Shown here: piece after piece, positions 1-8,084 of the stretch | Layout of the letters: each line of letters starts with the position of its first letter | Position numbering within the stretch: position 1 is the stretch's first letter | NCBI GenBank assembly: GCA_020831865.1 | Contig: JAFIFT010000026.1 | Span: forward strand, 1-64,000 | From: Legionellaceae bacterium | GTDB taxonomy: Bacteria > Pseudomonadota > Gammaproteobacteria > Legionellales > Legionellaceae | DNA length: 64,000 bases | Direction: 5' to 3' | The notes under the pieces: generated by a model | The model's database searches: none | What the model saw: the letters and a program-made list of their open reading frames with translations, nothing else | What the model was told of the DNA's origin: nothing | Made by a program: the position numbers and the translations under genes

Positions 1-638
1 GCTAGCGCCACTCCTGCCACACCCAACGTTGCGGCGTTCAACAGGGTGAAAGCAAGGGCAATGGCTGTTACCCCTACGGCAGCCATGAAGCCACTCAGCA
101 CCATCATGCTGATGCTTGCCGGGCTTGCTTCACGGCTGATGTTTTTACGATTTCTTTCAAGCATTTCCATAATTGCATTGATGCCTTCATCTCCGATTTC
201 GTTCCAGCTAAAATCAAGCGATGTCAGGATGGTGTTGGCCGCCAGCGCTTTAGCACCTTCATCTCCGATTTGGTTATAGAACACATTAAGCGATGTCAAG
301 CTGGTATTGGCCGCCAGCGCTTTAGCACCTTCATCTCCGATTTGGTTCCCGTGCAAATCAAGCGATGTCAGGCTGGTATTGGCTGCCAGCGCTGTAGCGC
401 CTTCATCTCCGATTTGGTTCCGTCTCAAATCAAGCAATGTCAGGCTGGTATTGGCCGCCAGCGCTTTTGCGCCTTTGTATCCGATATTATTCGATTTCAC
501 ATTAAGCGAACAAATCTCGGGGTGCTCTTTTAAATAAGCACAAATAATCTCGATATCGCTATCCATTAAGCTGCTACTGGATAGGTTCAGTGCGTTGCCA
601 TCTATTGATTGCTCGATGGTGTCGCGAGTAATAGGCAT
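1..638 (-). CDS. Leucine-rich-repeat protein with C-terminal hydrophobic segment (partial, runs off left edge)
   Basis: The open frame starts at ATG 638, preceded by a GGGGA ribosome site, and continues without a stop to base 1, so the C-terminus is missing (212 codons visible). About 43 N-terminal residues are followed by five 24-residue leucine-rich repeats (residues 44-163) of the ribonuclease-inhibitor-like type, with the core pattern LxxLDLxxNQIGDEGAKAL. The last visible 40 or so residues are strongly hydrophobic and would span a membrane. LRR proteins of this type in Legionella relatives are often secreted effectors, but nothing here proves secretion. The AT-rich upstream region would hold its promoter. 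The repeats are nearly identical in DNA, so copy number may vary. Identification as an LRR protein is firm; function is unknown. Confidence 0.85.
   Translation of the reverse strand, partial: MPITRDTIEQSIDGNALNLSSSSLMDSDIEIICAYLKEHPEICSLNVKSNNIGYKGAKALAANTSLTLLDLRRNQIGDEGATALAANTSLTSLDLHGNQIGDEGAKALAANTSLTSLNVFYNQIGDEGAKALAANTILTSLDFSWNEIGDEGINAIMEMLERNRKNISREASPASISMMVLSGFMAAVGVTAIALAFTLLNAATLGVAGVAL
150..509 (-). repeat. Tandem 72-bp repeats encoding the LRR units
   Basis: Five consecutive 72-bp units, the central three almost identical in sequence. Matching points (the CACCTTCATCTCCGATTTGG block on the plus strand and its variant) recur at about 254, 326 and 398, exactly 72 bases apart. 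The period equals 24 codons, so copy number can change without breaking the frame. Confidence 0.85.
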
Positions 639-972
639 ATTGTTTTCCCCATTATTTAATCGTTATGACGACATTAGATATTGTTCATGACGACCGTATT
701 TGACAATTTTTATATCAGTCACACATGCTAATATATGATAAATTAACAGCATTATATTATCATATTGGTCTAAACAAAGTCAATTAATTTATGAGTCATA
801 CAAGCGCTTGTCATGCTAATCCTGTTGTAATCCAGGGCGAAAGCATACTTTGCTCACTTATGGAATTTTCCTCTCGTTTAGCTCCAAAATTTCGGGTTAC
901 CATATTTGTGATACAGCAAATGCTTTTTTGAGCCTTTTAAATCCTTGGCGGGTTATCTTTCATGGGATGCCA
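639..972. other. AT-rich intergenic stretch
   Basis: No gene is supported here. The part from 660 to 800 is markedly AT-rich and must contain the promoter of the minus-strand LRR gene, but I cannot fix the -10 and -35 boxes with confidence. The plus-strand frame leading into the decayed gene at 973 is open through part of this stretch (from about 850), but its sequence does not look protein-like before residue MHTYLS. Confidence 0.5.
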
Positions 973-1796
973 CACATGCATACATATCTCAGCAATCGAT
1001 TTACTGCCGAACAACACAGGCGGTATCTTGTCAAAGACAGCCCCTTGGTACTGGAAATGGCAAAATAGACCATCGCGCCCCAAAATTCACCAAATAAAGT
1101 AGCACTTGTGCAACACTATGATTCACAATGGCAAGAGCATTACCCACAACAGGCGTTCAGTCACCTGGTGATACACAAAAATTATCCATCAGCCTATGCT
1201 TTATTTCAACAACATCAACAGAGGAACAGAGCTATCATTCCCGGGCGCTTGCCATAGGTTTGCTGCGGCAAGTCGATTACTTTTTAGAAAAAATCAGGGT
1301 GCCGGCCGACTATGAGGATATGATAGACAATCGTGACAAGCATATACAAAACCATCAGGAAGATTTTACCGAGACTCGAACCCTACTGCTGCGTGTGATC
1401 ACGCTATTAACGGGCACCAAAGATACTGAACTTCACTATTTACTGGCCCAGGCACATTTTATCCTTGGTGATATGCGGCTGTTTTTCGCGCTGGACGAAG
1501 CCTATATTCCACATTTCCAACAGGCAGCTCAACTGGCTCCCACCAACCCCATCTATGTCCTGAGAGCGTCGGAACATCTTGCTGATGGAAAAAAGCTCTA
1601 CCAGGCAGAAGGTATTTTCCTTATCAGGCAAAGCGGTTATAGCCCATATGACTTTTATGAATGGGATAAAGAACAATGGCAAAAAGAGCGCTCACCATAC
1701 CTGCGTATTCCGGCAGACATCCATGCACTGGGACGGCCTGATGTTACCACTGTCACCCCATCACTCTGGAATATGCGCCTTCCATCATGGAAATAG
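973..1796 (+). pseudogene. Decayed repeat-type (TPR-like) protein gene, one stop and one frameshift
   Basis: One frame runs from ATG 973 (GGGAT upstream) to a TAG at 1066, and the same frame continues with protein-like sequence (WQEHYPQQAFSHLV..., about 1126-1240) until a second stop near 1252. Around 1225-1250 the coding signal passes to another frame, which runs to TAG 1794-1796 and encodes an alpha-helical stretch with the TPR-like pattern FQQAAQLAPTNPIYVLRASE. The three pieces make one gene interrupted by a nonsense mutation and a frameshift. The family is not recognised beyond helical-repeat character. An alternative is that only the last 550 bases are expressed from an internal start. 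Confidence 0.55.
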
Positions 1797-1939
1797 ATTC
1801 ATGATAGCGTAAAAAAATAGCTTGTGAAAAATACATTTTGCTGTTAAATTTTTCCTACTTTTTCTGAAGAGCAAACCCATGATATTTCCCTTAGCCCTTG
1901 CTCCTGAAATCCGTCTGTGCTCTGCCTCGCAGTAGCTAC

Positions 1940-3331
1940 GTGTTGACGTCCAGACGCGCCCTGTCGATTTTTTCGCTGGTGATGATTAATGTTATCGCTG
2001 TCGATAGCCTGCGCACGCTGCCTATTGGCGCCCTGCTTGGTTTCTCCCTCATTAGCTATTATTTTTTAGCCGCTCTCGCTTTTTTTATTCCGCTAGCACT
2101 GGTCACCGCCGAACTGGCTACCACCCTCCCCAATACCGGTGGCATCTACTTGTGGGTGCGTGAAGCATTTGGCACTCGTTTTGCCTTTGTAACGATATGG
2201 CTGCAATGGATATATAATATTGTATGGTACCCAACCATACTCGCGTTTATTTCCACCACCCTGGCAACCGTTTTTGCCCCGGATATGGGAACAAATCGGT
2301 ATTTTATTTTAATCACTTCCCTGGTTTTTTTCTGGCTTTTTACCCTGTTTAATTGTTTTGGTATGCGTATTTCAGGATTAATCAGTATCCTGGGTGCAAC
2401 GCTCGGTACTCTGCTGCCCATGGCCGGCATTATTCTGGTCGCCATCATATGGGCCGCTTGTGGGCAACCTTTGGGTATTCATAGTTCAGATTCTCTGCTT
2501 CCTGAATCACACTCGCTGGGAAATCTCTCTTTATTTACCCAGATTCTTTTTGGCCTGGTTGGTCTGGAAATGTCAGCAGTACATGCCGAGGATGTGCGAA
2601 ACCCGCAGCGCGACTACCCGCGTGCCCTGTTGTTTTCCGTCATCATTATCATCAGCGCTCTCACGATGGCCTCACTGAGTGTAGCCATCATTCTTCCTGC
2701 CGGACAAGTATCACTGATTTCGGGTTTAATCGATGCTTATCATCGATTTTTCTCTACCTATCATGTGCCCTGGCTCAGTCACTGTGTGGCTATCCTGATT
2801 ATTCTGGGCGGCGCAAGTGGCGTCTCTGCCTGGATTATTGGTTCCGCCAAATTACTGCTGGTCTGCGCGCGCGATGGTACACTTCCCCATCCTTTAGCCA
2901 GAGTCAACCGCCATGGTATGCCGGTACCCGTACTCGTTCTGCAGGGGGTGGTTTTCAGTGCATTATGCAGTATTTTTTCTTTAATGGACTCCATTGATAC
3001 CGCTTATCTTATTCTCAGTGAACTCAGCGCCCAAATGGCCTTAATTGTGTATATCATGATTTTTTTATCGGCCATAAAATTGCGCTTTACCTATCCGCAA
3101 TTAACGGGTAGCTTTGAGGTTCCCGGTGGACGCTGGGGCATGTTGGCTATCGCCGGAACTGGACTGAGCTGCTGTGTCTTAGCCATTATTATCGGCTTTA
3201 TACCGCCCGCCCAAATCCAAACGGTTTCGTCATCGCTGTTCATTTCCATACTGGGAGCCGGTCTGGTAGGCTTTTTAATCGTGCCCTTTCTGTGGCTATT
3301 TCTCTTTCGCCGTACGCAAGAGTCAGCTTAA
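1940..3331 (+). CDS. APC-family amino acid antiporter (GadC/YjeM-like)
   Basis: A polytopic inner-membrane amino acid permease, about 463 residues with roughly 12 predicted membrane segments. It opens with the FSLVMINVIAVDSLRTLPIG block typical of glutamate/GABA-type antiporters, shared almost exactly with the second antiporter at 14979-16382. GTG 1940 or TTG 1943 is preferred because either gives the same N-terminal length as the paralogue; an upstream TTG at 1898 is possible but adds an atypical leader. The gene is convergent with the DUF2802 gene and the two coding ends overlap by 9 bases. Substrate is inferred only at the level of amino acids. Confidence 0.85.
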   Translation: MLTSRRALSIFSLVMINVIAVDSLRTLPIGALLGFSLISYYFLAALAFFIPLALVTAELATTLPNTGGIYLWVREAFGTRFAFVTIWLQWIYNIVWYPTILAFISTTLATVFAPDMGTNRYFILITSLVFFWLFTLFNCFGMRISGLISILGATLGTLLPMAGIILVAIIWAACGQPLGIHSSDSLLPESHSLGNLSLFTQILFGLVGLEMSAVHAEDVRNPQRDYPRALLFSVIIIISALTMASLSVAIILPAGQVSLISGLIDAYHRFFSTYHVPWLSHCVAILIILGGASGVSAWIIGSAKLLLVCARDGTLPHPLARVNRHGMPVPVLVLQGVVFSALCSIFSLMDSIDTAYLILSELSAQMALIVYIMIFLSAIKLRFTYPQLTGSFEVPGGRWGMLAIAGTGLSCCVLAIIIGFIPPAQIQTVSSSLFISILGAGLVGFLIVPFLWLFLFRRTQESA

Positions 3332-3727
3332 GGCAACACGGTAGGCATGCAGGTTCATAATCAGCTCTGCTTCGGCATTGGATAAATGACAATTCTTGAT
3401 AATCTCTTCTTTATCACCGCCCATGGCTAAAATGCGCAGCGCATGTTGGTGGGCACCATCATTACCGCGGCTATTTTCCAGAGATTGCAATTGATGCTCA
3501 ATACTGATCAATTGTTGACAAAATTCATGGATCTGTCGACCAAAGCTCAGGTCCGCACTAACCAGGGCGGCATTTTCCTGTTGCAGCATTTTCAACTGCT
3601 CGTGGACCGCTTTTACGTCCTTTTGCACCTGTTTCTGTAGTTGACGCATCTGTGAGCGCATGTGTACTACGACCATCCAAAGCACCATGATTAGAGCCGT
3701 TCCTATACTCATGAAAATCATCATCAT
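3323..3727 (-). CDS. DUF2802 membrane-anchored coiled-coil protein
   Basis: 134 residues: an N-terminal membrane segment (about residues 2-22), a long coiled-coil rich in Q/E/L (25-85) and a short helical C-terminal domain containing GDKEEIIKNCHLSNAEAELI, the helix-turn-helix-like end of DUF2802. Such proteins commonly close polar-flagellar/motility operons in Pseudomonas-type gammaproteobacteria. Here it follows the stator gene motD with a 4-base overlap, which implies co-expression. Exact function is unknown. Its stop overlaps the end of the convergent antiporter gene. Confidence 0.75.
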   Translation of the reverse strand: MMMIFMSIGTALIMVLWMVVVHMRSQMRQLQKQVQKDVKAVHEQLKMLQQENAALVSADLSFGRQIHEFCQQLISIEHQLQSLENSRGNDGAHQHALRILAMGGDKEEIIKNCHLSNAEAELIMNLHAYRVALS

Positions 3728-4533
3728 TCTTTCTTCTCCACTTCAACCGTTGGAATTGTGCTGACTGCCGATGGTGAGGACTGCTGCCCCTCAGAATGCC
3801 CCAGTTCGGGATTCAACAAGCGCGGAATGGTTTTATCTTTGGCAATCACAATATTAACCCGGCGATTCCTGGCACGTCCTTCCTCTGTCTTATTTTCAGA
3901 AACCGGATATTGATCACCATAGCCCGTCACGGTAATGCGACCGTTTTCAACCCCAAAACCATTCAATACCCGTGCAACAGCCGCCGCGCGTGCGGCAGAC
4001 AGTTCCCAATTCGATGGAAACTGGGGAGTTTGAATTGGGATATTATCCGTGTAGCCTTCCAATGCGATAGGATAGGGCAGTTTCTTGATAACATTGGCCA
4101 GTTTCATCAGTTTAGCCAACGCCTCTGGCCGTAAGTCTGCACTGGCACTATCGAACAATGCGCCGGCCTTAATATCCAACTCGATCCATCCGTCGTGCCG
4201 CTGGATAATGTAATCGGAATCACGCAAGGCATCCAGAGCATTATCCAGTTCATTAAAAGCCTCTTGATCATAAACAACATATTCGCTGGTTTGCTTGTGC
4301 TCTTTTAATACGGTGGATGGACGCCGTTTATCATGGGTATTAAACGCAGTCTGCATGCCTTCCGCCAAAGATTGGTATTTAGACACATTGACCGATGAAA
4401 TAGCGTACATCACCACAAAAAAAGCAAAAAGCAAGGTAATAAAGTCGGCATAGGAGATAAGCCAACGATGCGTGTCATCCGGTTCAGCTGCTTGCTTTCT
4501 TTTTCTTGTTCGCATCTTTATGATGAAGTCCAT
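3724..4533 (-). CDS. motD: Flagellar motor stator protein MotB/MotD (OmpA-type peptidoglycan-binding)
   Basis: 269 residues. A basic N-terminus is followed by one membrane helix containing the proton-channel aspartate in SYADFITLLFAFFVVMYA (about residues 27-45), a linker, and an OmpA/MotB peptidoglycan-binding domain with ALFDSASADL, GYTDNIPI and the NRRVNIVI end. It pairs with the MotA-type protein encoded just upstream to form the stator. The reading frame overlaps the preceding gene by 50 bases from ATG 4533; a second ATG at 4515 shortens the overlap to 32. The orthologous Legionella gene is often called motB; the sequence and context resemble Pseudomonas MotD. Confidence 0.9.
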   Translation of the reverse strand: MDFIIKMRTRKRKQAAEPDDTHRWLISYADFITLLFAFFVVMYAISSVNVSKYQSLAEGMQTAFNTHDKRRPSTVLKEHKQTSEYVVYDQEAFNELDNALDALRDSDYIIQRHDGWIELDIKAGALFDSASADLRPEALAKLMKLANVIKKLPYPIALEGYTDNIPIQTPQFPSNWELSAARAAAVARVLNGFGVENGRITVTGYGDQYPVSENKTEEGRARNRRVNIVIAKDKTIPRLLNPELGHSEGQQSSPSAVSTIPTVEVEKKE

Positions 4534-5263
4534 AGTTAATTAATTTATAGGCCAGCATATTGGGACTTTCCCCTCCAGCCATTCCCACCAGTCCTTCCAA
4601 AATCATTTCATCATGATGTAACTGATTATCAATATAGATTTTTAACTTGTTAGCTACTGGCAAAAACACCAGGTTGGCAAAACCCACGCCATAGATCGTA
4701 GCCACGAAGGCTACCGCAATTCCCGCACCCAATTGCGAGGGGTCGGAAAGATTACCCATGACTTGAATCAACCCCAGAACGGCTCCGAGAATTCCAATGG
4801 TAGGACTGTAGCCGCCCATACTCTCAAAAACCTGCGCTGCCCGTTTATTACTGTCTTCGATACGCATCAACTCATTTTCAAGGACTTGGCGAATAGTGTG
4901 CTTGTCCACACCAATCACCAGTAGCTCAAGTCCCATGCGTAGAATAGGATGTTTTTCTTTTTCAATATGTTCTTCCAATGACAGTAGTCCGTATTGACGT
5001 GATTTTTTCGCTAAACTCACCAAACTATCGCGACTTTGATCAAAGGGCAACGCTGGCGGTCTGAAAATCCAGGGGAAAATTTTCATCGCGTTTTTAAAGG
5101 TACGAAAGGGGGTTTGCACCATCACGGCACCCATTGTACCGCCCAAGACAATCAGCAGAGCCGGACTATTCATCAGGGAGCGCAACTCCCCACCTTCCAG
5201 AAACTGGCCCAGTGCAATGGCGACAAAACCGGTAATCAAGCCCAAAACGGTTAATAAATCCAT
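4484..5263 (-). CDS. motC: Flagellar motor stator protein MotA/MotC
   Basis: 259 residues with four membrane segments and the MotA/TolQ/ExbB signature GGYSPTIGILGAVLGLIQVM (about residues 149-168). It forms the proton-conducting stator with the downstream OmpA-type partner, and the two genes overlap by 50 bases. It begins 8 bases after the fliA stop, so it belongs to the same transcript. Chemotaxis genes that lie between fliA and motCD in Pseudomonas are absent, as in Legionella. The sequence resembles the MotC branch, but motA would be an equally acceptable name. Confidence 0.9.
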   Translation of the reverse strand: MDLLTVLGLITGFVAIALGQFLEGGELRSLMNSPALLIVLGGTMGAVMVQTPFRTFKNAMKIFPWIFRPPALPFDQSRDSLVSLAKKSRQYGLLSLEEHIEKEKHPILRMGLELLVIGVDKHTIRQVLENELMRIEDSNKRAAQVFESMGGYSPTIGILGAVLGLIQVMGNLSDPSQLGAGIAVAFVATIYGVGFANLVFLPVANKLKIYIDNQLHHDEMILEGLVGMAGGESPNMLAYKLINYGLHHKDANKKKKASS

Positions 5264-5271
5264 GTAATTTT

Positions 5272-5988
5272 TTACTCCAGTAATCGTGATTGTATTCGTA
5301 ATACAGCCTGACTCAATAACTGGGACACACGCGATTCACCAACACCGATAACCTGCCCAATTTCTTTTAAATTCAGATCCTGTTCATAATATAAGGACAT
5401 CACCAAACGCTCTCGCTCCGGTAAATGATCAATCACAGCAGCTAAACGACTACGCAATTCTTCCCGCATCGCTTCCAGTTGCGGTTCCGATTGACTCGCA
5501 CTGTCAACGCCCTGCATGGTATCATCGACCATGCCAATATCATCAAAAGCCATGATATTGGTGCCCGCACTATCTCTGAGAATAGCGAAATACTCAGCCT
5601 GTGACAAACCCGACTCCGCTGCAATTTCCGCATCAGTGGCCTCGCGCCCTAATCGGTTTTCAGCACGCTGGACGGCAGCGGCAAGCGTTCTGGCGTTCCG
5701 GTAGACGGAACGGGGGACCCAATCGTTGCGACGCACTTCATCCAGCATCTGCCCGCGAATCCGAATAGCGGCATAGGTTTCAAAGCTCGCCCCCTTGCTC
5801 GCATCAAAATGACGGGCCGCATCCAGCAACCCCTCCATACCGGCCTGGATTAAATCATCAAGCTGTACATGCTGGGGTAAGCGCCCCAAAAGATGATAGG
5901 CAAGACGCTTTACCATTGCCGCATGCTCTATCACCAGTGTCTCTTGATTGTTTTTTGTCACTTTGCCATAGCGGGCCAAAGCATCCAT
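5272..5988 (-). CDS. fliA: RNA polymerase sigma-28 factor FliA
   Basis: 238 residues, the usual length for flagellar sigma-28. Region 2 is seen in DLIQAGMEGLLDAARHFD and IRIRGQMLDEVRRNDWVPRS, region 3 in the middle, and the region-4 helix-turn-helix in LNLKEIGQVIGVGESRVSQL near the C-terminus. It directs RNA polymerase to late flagellar promoters. ATG 5988 has a strong AAGGAGAAGG ribosome site. The 94-base gap to fleN holds a promoter match (6025-6053), so fliA may be expressed separately as well as from the long operon. Confidence 0.95.
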   Translation of the reverse strand: MDALARYGKVTKNNQETLVIEHAAMVKRLAYHLLGRLPQHVQLDDLIQAGMEGLLDAARHFDASKGASFETYAAIRIRGQMLDEVRRNDWVPRSVYRNARTLAAAVQRAENRLGREATDAEIAAESGLSQAEYFAILRDSAGTNIMAFDDIGMVDDTMQGVDSASQSEPQLEAMREELRSRLAAVIDHLPERERLVMSLYYEQDLNLKEIGQVIGVGESRVSQLLSQAVLRIQSRLLE

Positions 5989-6024
5989 GCCTTCTCCTTG
6001 CGTAACGCAATGATTTATATGTTT

Positions 6025-6053
6025 ATTTTACATAAAATCCCATCAACAAACAA
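6025..6053 (-). promoter_or_regulatory. Candidate sigma-70-type promoter for fliA-motCD
   Basis: On the minus strand TTGTTT (6048-6053) and TAAAAT (6025-6030) are separated by exactly 17 bases, in the only sizeable gap of the flagellar operon, about 35 bases before the fliA start. No sigma-28 or sigma-54 pattern was seen in this gap. Confidence 0.4.
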
Positions 6054-6082
6054 TTGTGCTTACCCTTAAGCTTAGCAGATCC

Positions 6083-6937
6083 TTACGATTCGGAAACCAA
6101 TCGCTCCAGAAAAAAGTGAGTATTGCCACTCATATCTTCCGTAAATAGCCAGGAATCCACCGTATCAGCCAGATGAGCAAAGGCCTTGGCCGCCGGACTA
6201 TCCGGCCAGAGACTCAGCACTGGTTTTTGTTTTTTAACGGCTTCATGCACCCGTTCATCAAACGGAATGGCTCCCAGATAGTTCATGCGCACATCCAAAA
6301 ACTGCCCGGCAACACGGTATAATTTATTATACAGCTCACGGCCATCTTTCATTTGACGCACCATATTGGCGACAATATGAAAGCGCTCCCACTGATATCG
6401 TTTGCTCATGACTTTGATTAGGGCATAAGCGTCGGTTAGAGACGTCGGCTCATCACAGACCACCACAATCACTTCCTGCGACGAACGGGCAAAACTTAAG
6501 ACAGTGTCTGAAATGCCTGCCGCTGTATCGATAATCATATAGTCTAGCTCATCGGTCAGTTCATTAAACGCATTGATAATTCCCAGATGTTCGGCCGCGC
6601 TGAGCTGCGTCATATATTCGGTTCCGGAAGATGCCGGCACCACCTTAATGCCGTCTGGCCCTTCCAATATAATATCCGTCAAGTGACAGGTCCCTTGCAT
6701 CACATGCGATAAGTTATACTTACTGTGCAGACCCAGCATAATATCAACATTCGCCAGGCCTAAATCAGCATCAAGCAACAACACTCGCTTTCCTTTTTTA
6801 GCCAGAGCAACCGCCATATTAACCGATACATTACTTTTACCCACACCACCCTTACCGGCACTAACCGCTATCACTTTGACCGGTCGGCTGCGTTTGATAT
6901 TCACTAACCCGCTTGCCTGGTTTGCTTGTTCATTCAT
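6083..6937 (-). CDS. fleN: Flagellar number regulator FleN/FlhG (MinD-like ATPase)
   Basis: About 284 residues. It is a ParA/MinD-type ATPase with the deviant Walker A motif GKGGVGKSNVSVN near residue 30, DADLGLANVDIML, and the IIDTAAG switch. FleN/FlhG limits the number of polar flagella, acting with FlhF and the regulator FleQ. ATG 6937 is preferred because GGGAG lies 11 bases upstream; an earlier in-frame GTG at 6949 has no room for a ribosome site. Either start overlaps flhF. Confidence 0.92.
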   Translation of the reverse strand: MNEQANQASGLVNIKRSRPVKVIAVSAGKGGVGKSNVSVNMAVALAKKGKRVLLLDADLGLANVDIMLGLHSKYNLSHVMQGTCHLTDIILEGPDGIKVVPASSGTEYMTQLSAAEHLGIINAFNELTDELDYMIIDTAAGISDTVLSFARSSQEVIVVVCDEPTSLTDAYALIKVMSKRYQWERFHIVANMVRQMKDGRELYNKLYRVAGQFLDVRMNYLGAIPFDERVHEAVKKQKPVLSLWPDSPAAKAFAHLADTVDSWLFTEDMSGNTHFFLERLVSES

Positions 6938-8063
6938 AGCTGTATGCACTCCCTGCTACTTGCTTTTCTGCTGTCAGACGGCTCCGCTTCTCAATCGCTT
7001 GTTCCTGATGCGCAAAATGTTCAATGAGCTGATGCCGGGTCGCTAATTTGATATCCTCTGGTACCCTTTGGCCGTGCGTCAAATAACTGGCAGCGAGACC
7101 GGATTCCAGCAGTGCCGATAATACGCCACCAATAGCCCGTGATTCATCCAGCTTGGTGATAATACATTGATCCAGGCGGCTTGGGCCATAGCATGCTATG
7201 GCTTCTTTTAAGACCTGATAGTGGCTGGTAGCCGGCAAGACCAACACATTGGACAATGAATGCAGGCGGGAACTTAACAAGTCCATTTGACCGCTAACAC
7301 GGCTGTCTGCCGGATTCATGCCGGCGGTATCAATTAAAATCAGCTTTTTACCCCCCAATTGACGAATCACACGCCCCAATGACGCCTCATCATGCGCAAC
7401 CGAAACCGGCACACCGAGAATTTTGCCATAGAGCATGAGTTGTTCCTCAGCCGCAATACGGTATGTATCCATTGTGACCAGCCCCAACTGCTCAGCGCCA
7501 AAACGCAAAACAAAGCGTGCGGCGATTTTCGCCAGCGTCGTTGTCTTGCCTACCCCGGTTGCTCCGACAAAGGCATAGATGCCACCTTCCTCAATCCGGT
7601 GACTGTCTCGAATCGATATGCTCTGTCCAAGACCAGCCAAAACCTGCTGCCAGGCCGCGTCTTTACTCAAAGTGGGATCAATATCTTTTGTCAAGGCCTG
7701 CGCACTGACATAACTGGTACCCGCTACCATCAATTGTTGCGTCAATACCGCCAGCAAGGGTGCGGATTCCATACCAAAGCCACGCATCTGGGTTTCCAGC
7801 ATACTGCGCAGCGTACTGATTTCCTGACGCATTTCGTCCATGGGCGAATGGCTGTTTTGCGCCGATACAGGGCGTGGTGGTTGCGCTTCAGCGCAGGCGA
7901 TATCTGATGAGAGCATACTTTCATCAAAATCGATGGCGGCCACAACCTCAATACCCCCCTCGACTTTGGCGCTGGATAATATCACCGCATCCGGTCCAAA
8001 GGTCGCTTTGATTTGTTGCATCGCGCTGCGCGTATCCGCGGCAATGAATCGTTTCAGTTTCAT
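6930..8063 (-). CDS. flhF: Flagellar SRP-like GTPase FlhF
   Basis: 377 residues. The variable N-terminal B domain (MKLKRFIAADTRSAMQQIK) is followed by the NG GTPase domain: P-loop GATGVGKTT at residues 167-175, the MDTYRIAAEEQL motif, LIDTAGMNP and TKLDES. FlhF fixes the polar site of flagellar assembly. It lies 21 bases after flhA and overlaps fleN, the standard order for polar flagellates. Confidence 0.95.
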   Translation of the reverse strand: MKLKRFIAADTRSAMQQIKATFGPDAVILSSAKVEGGIEVVAAIDFDESMLSSDIACAEAQPPRPVSAQNSHSPMDEMRQEISTLRSMLETQMRGFGMESAPLLAVLTQQLMVAGTSYVSAQALTKDIDPTLSKDAAWQQVLAGLGQSISIRDSHRIEEGGIYAFVGATGVGKTTTLAKIAARFVLRFGAEQLGLVTMDTYRIAAEEQLMLYGKILGVPVSVAHDEASLGRVIRQLGGKKLILIDTAGMNPADSRVSGQMDLLSSRLHSLSNVLVLPATSHYQVLKEAIACYGPSRLDQCIITKLDESRAIGGVLSALLESGLAASYLTHGQRVPEDIKLATRHQLIEHFAHQEQAIEKRSRLTAEKQVAGSAYSYE

Positions 8064-8084
8064 CCTTCCTGCCCCTGATGATAA

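Noticed and set aside
46-537. Plus-strand frames of 76-87 codons over the LRR region
   Set aside because: They are mirror frames of the minus-strand LRR repeats; repetition in DNA makes every frame repetitive and open.
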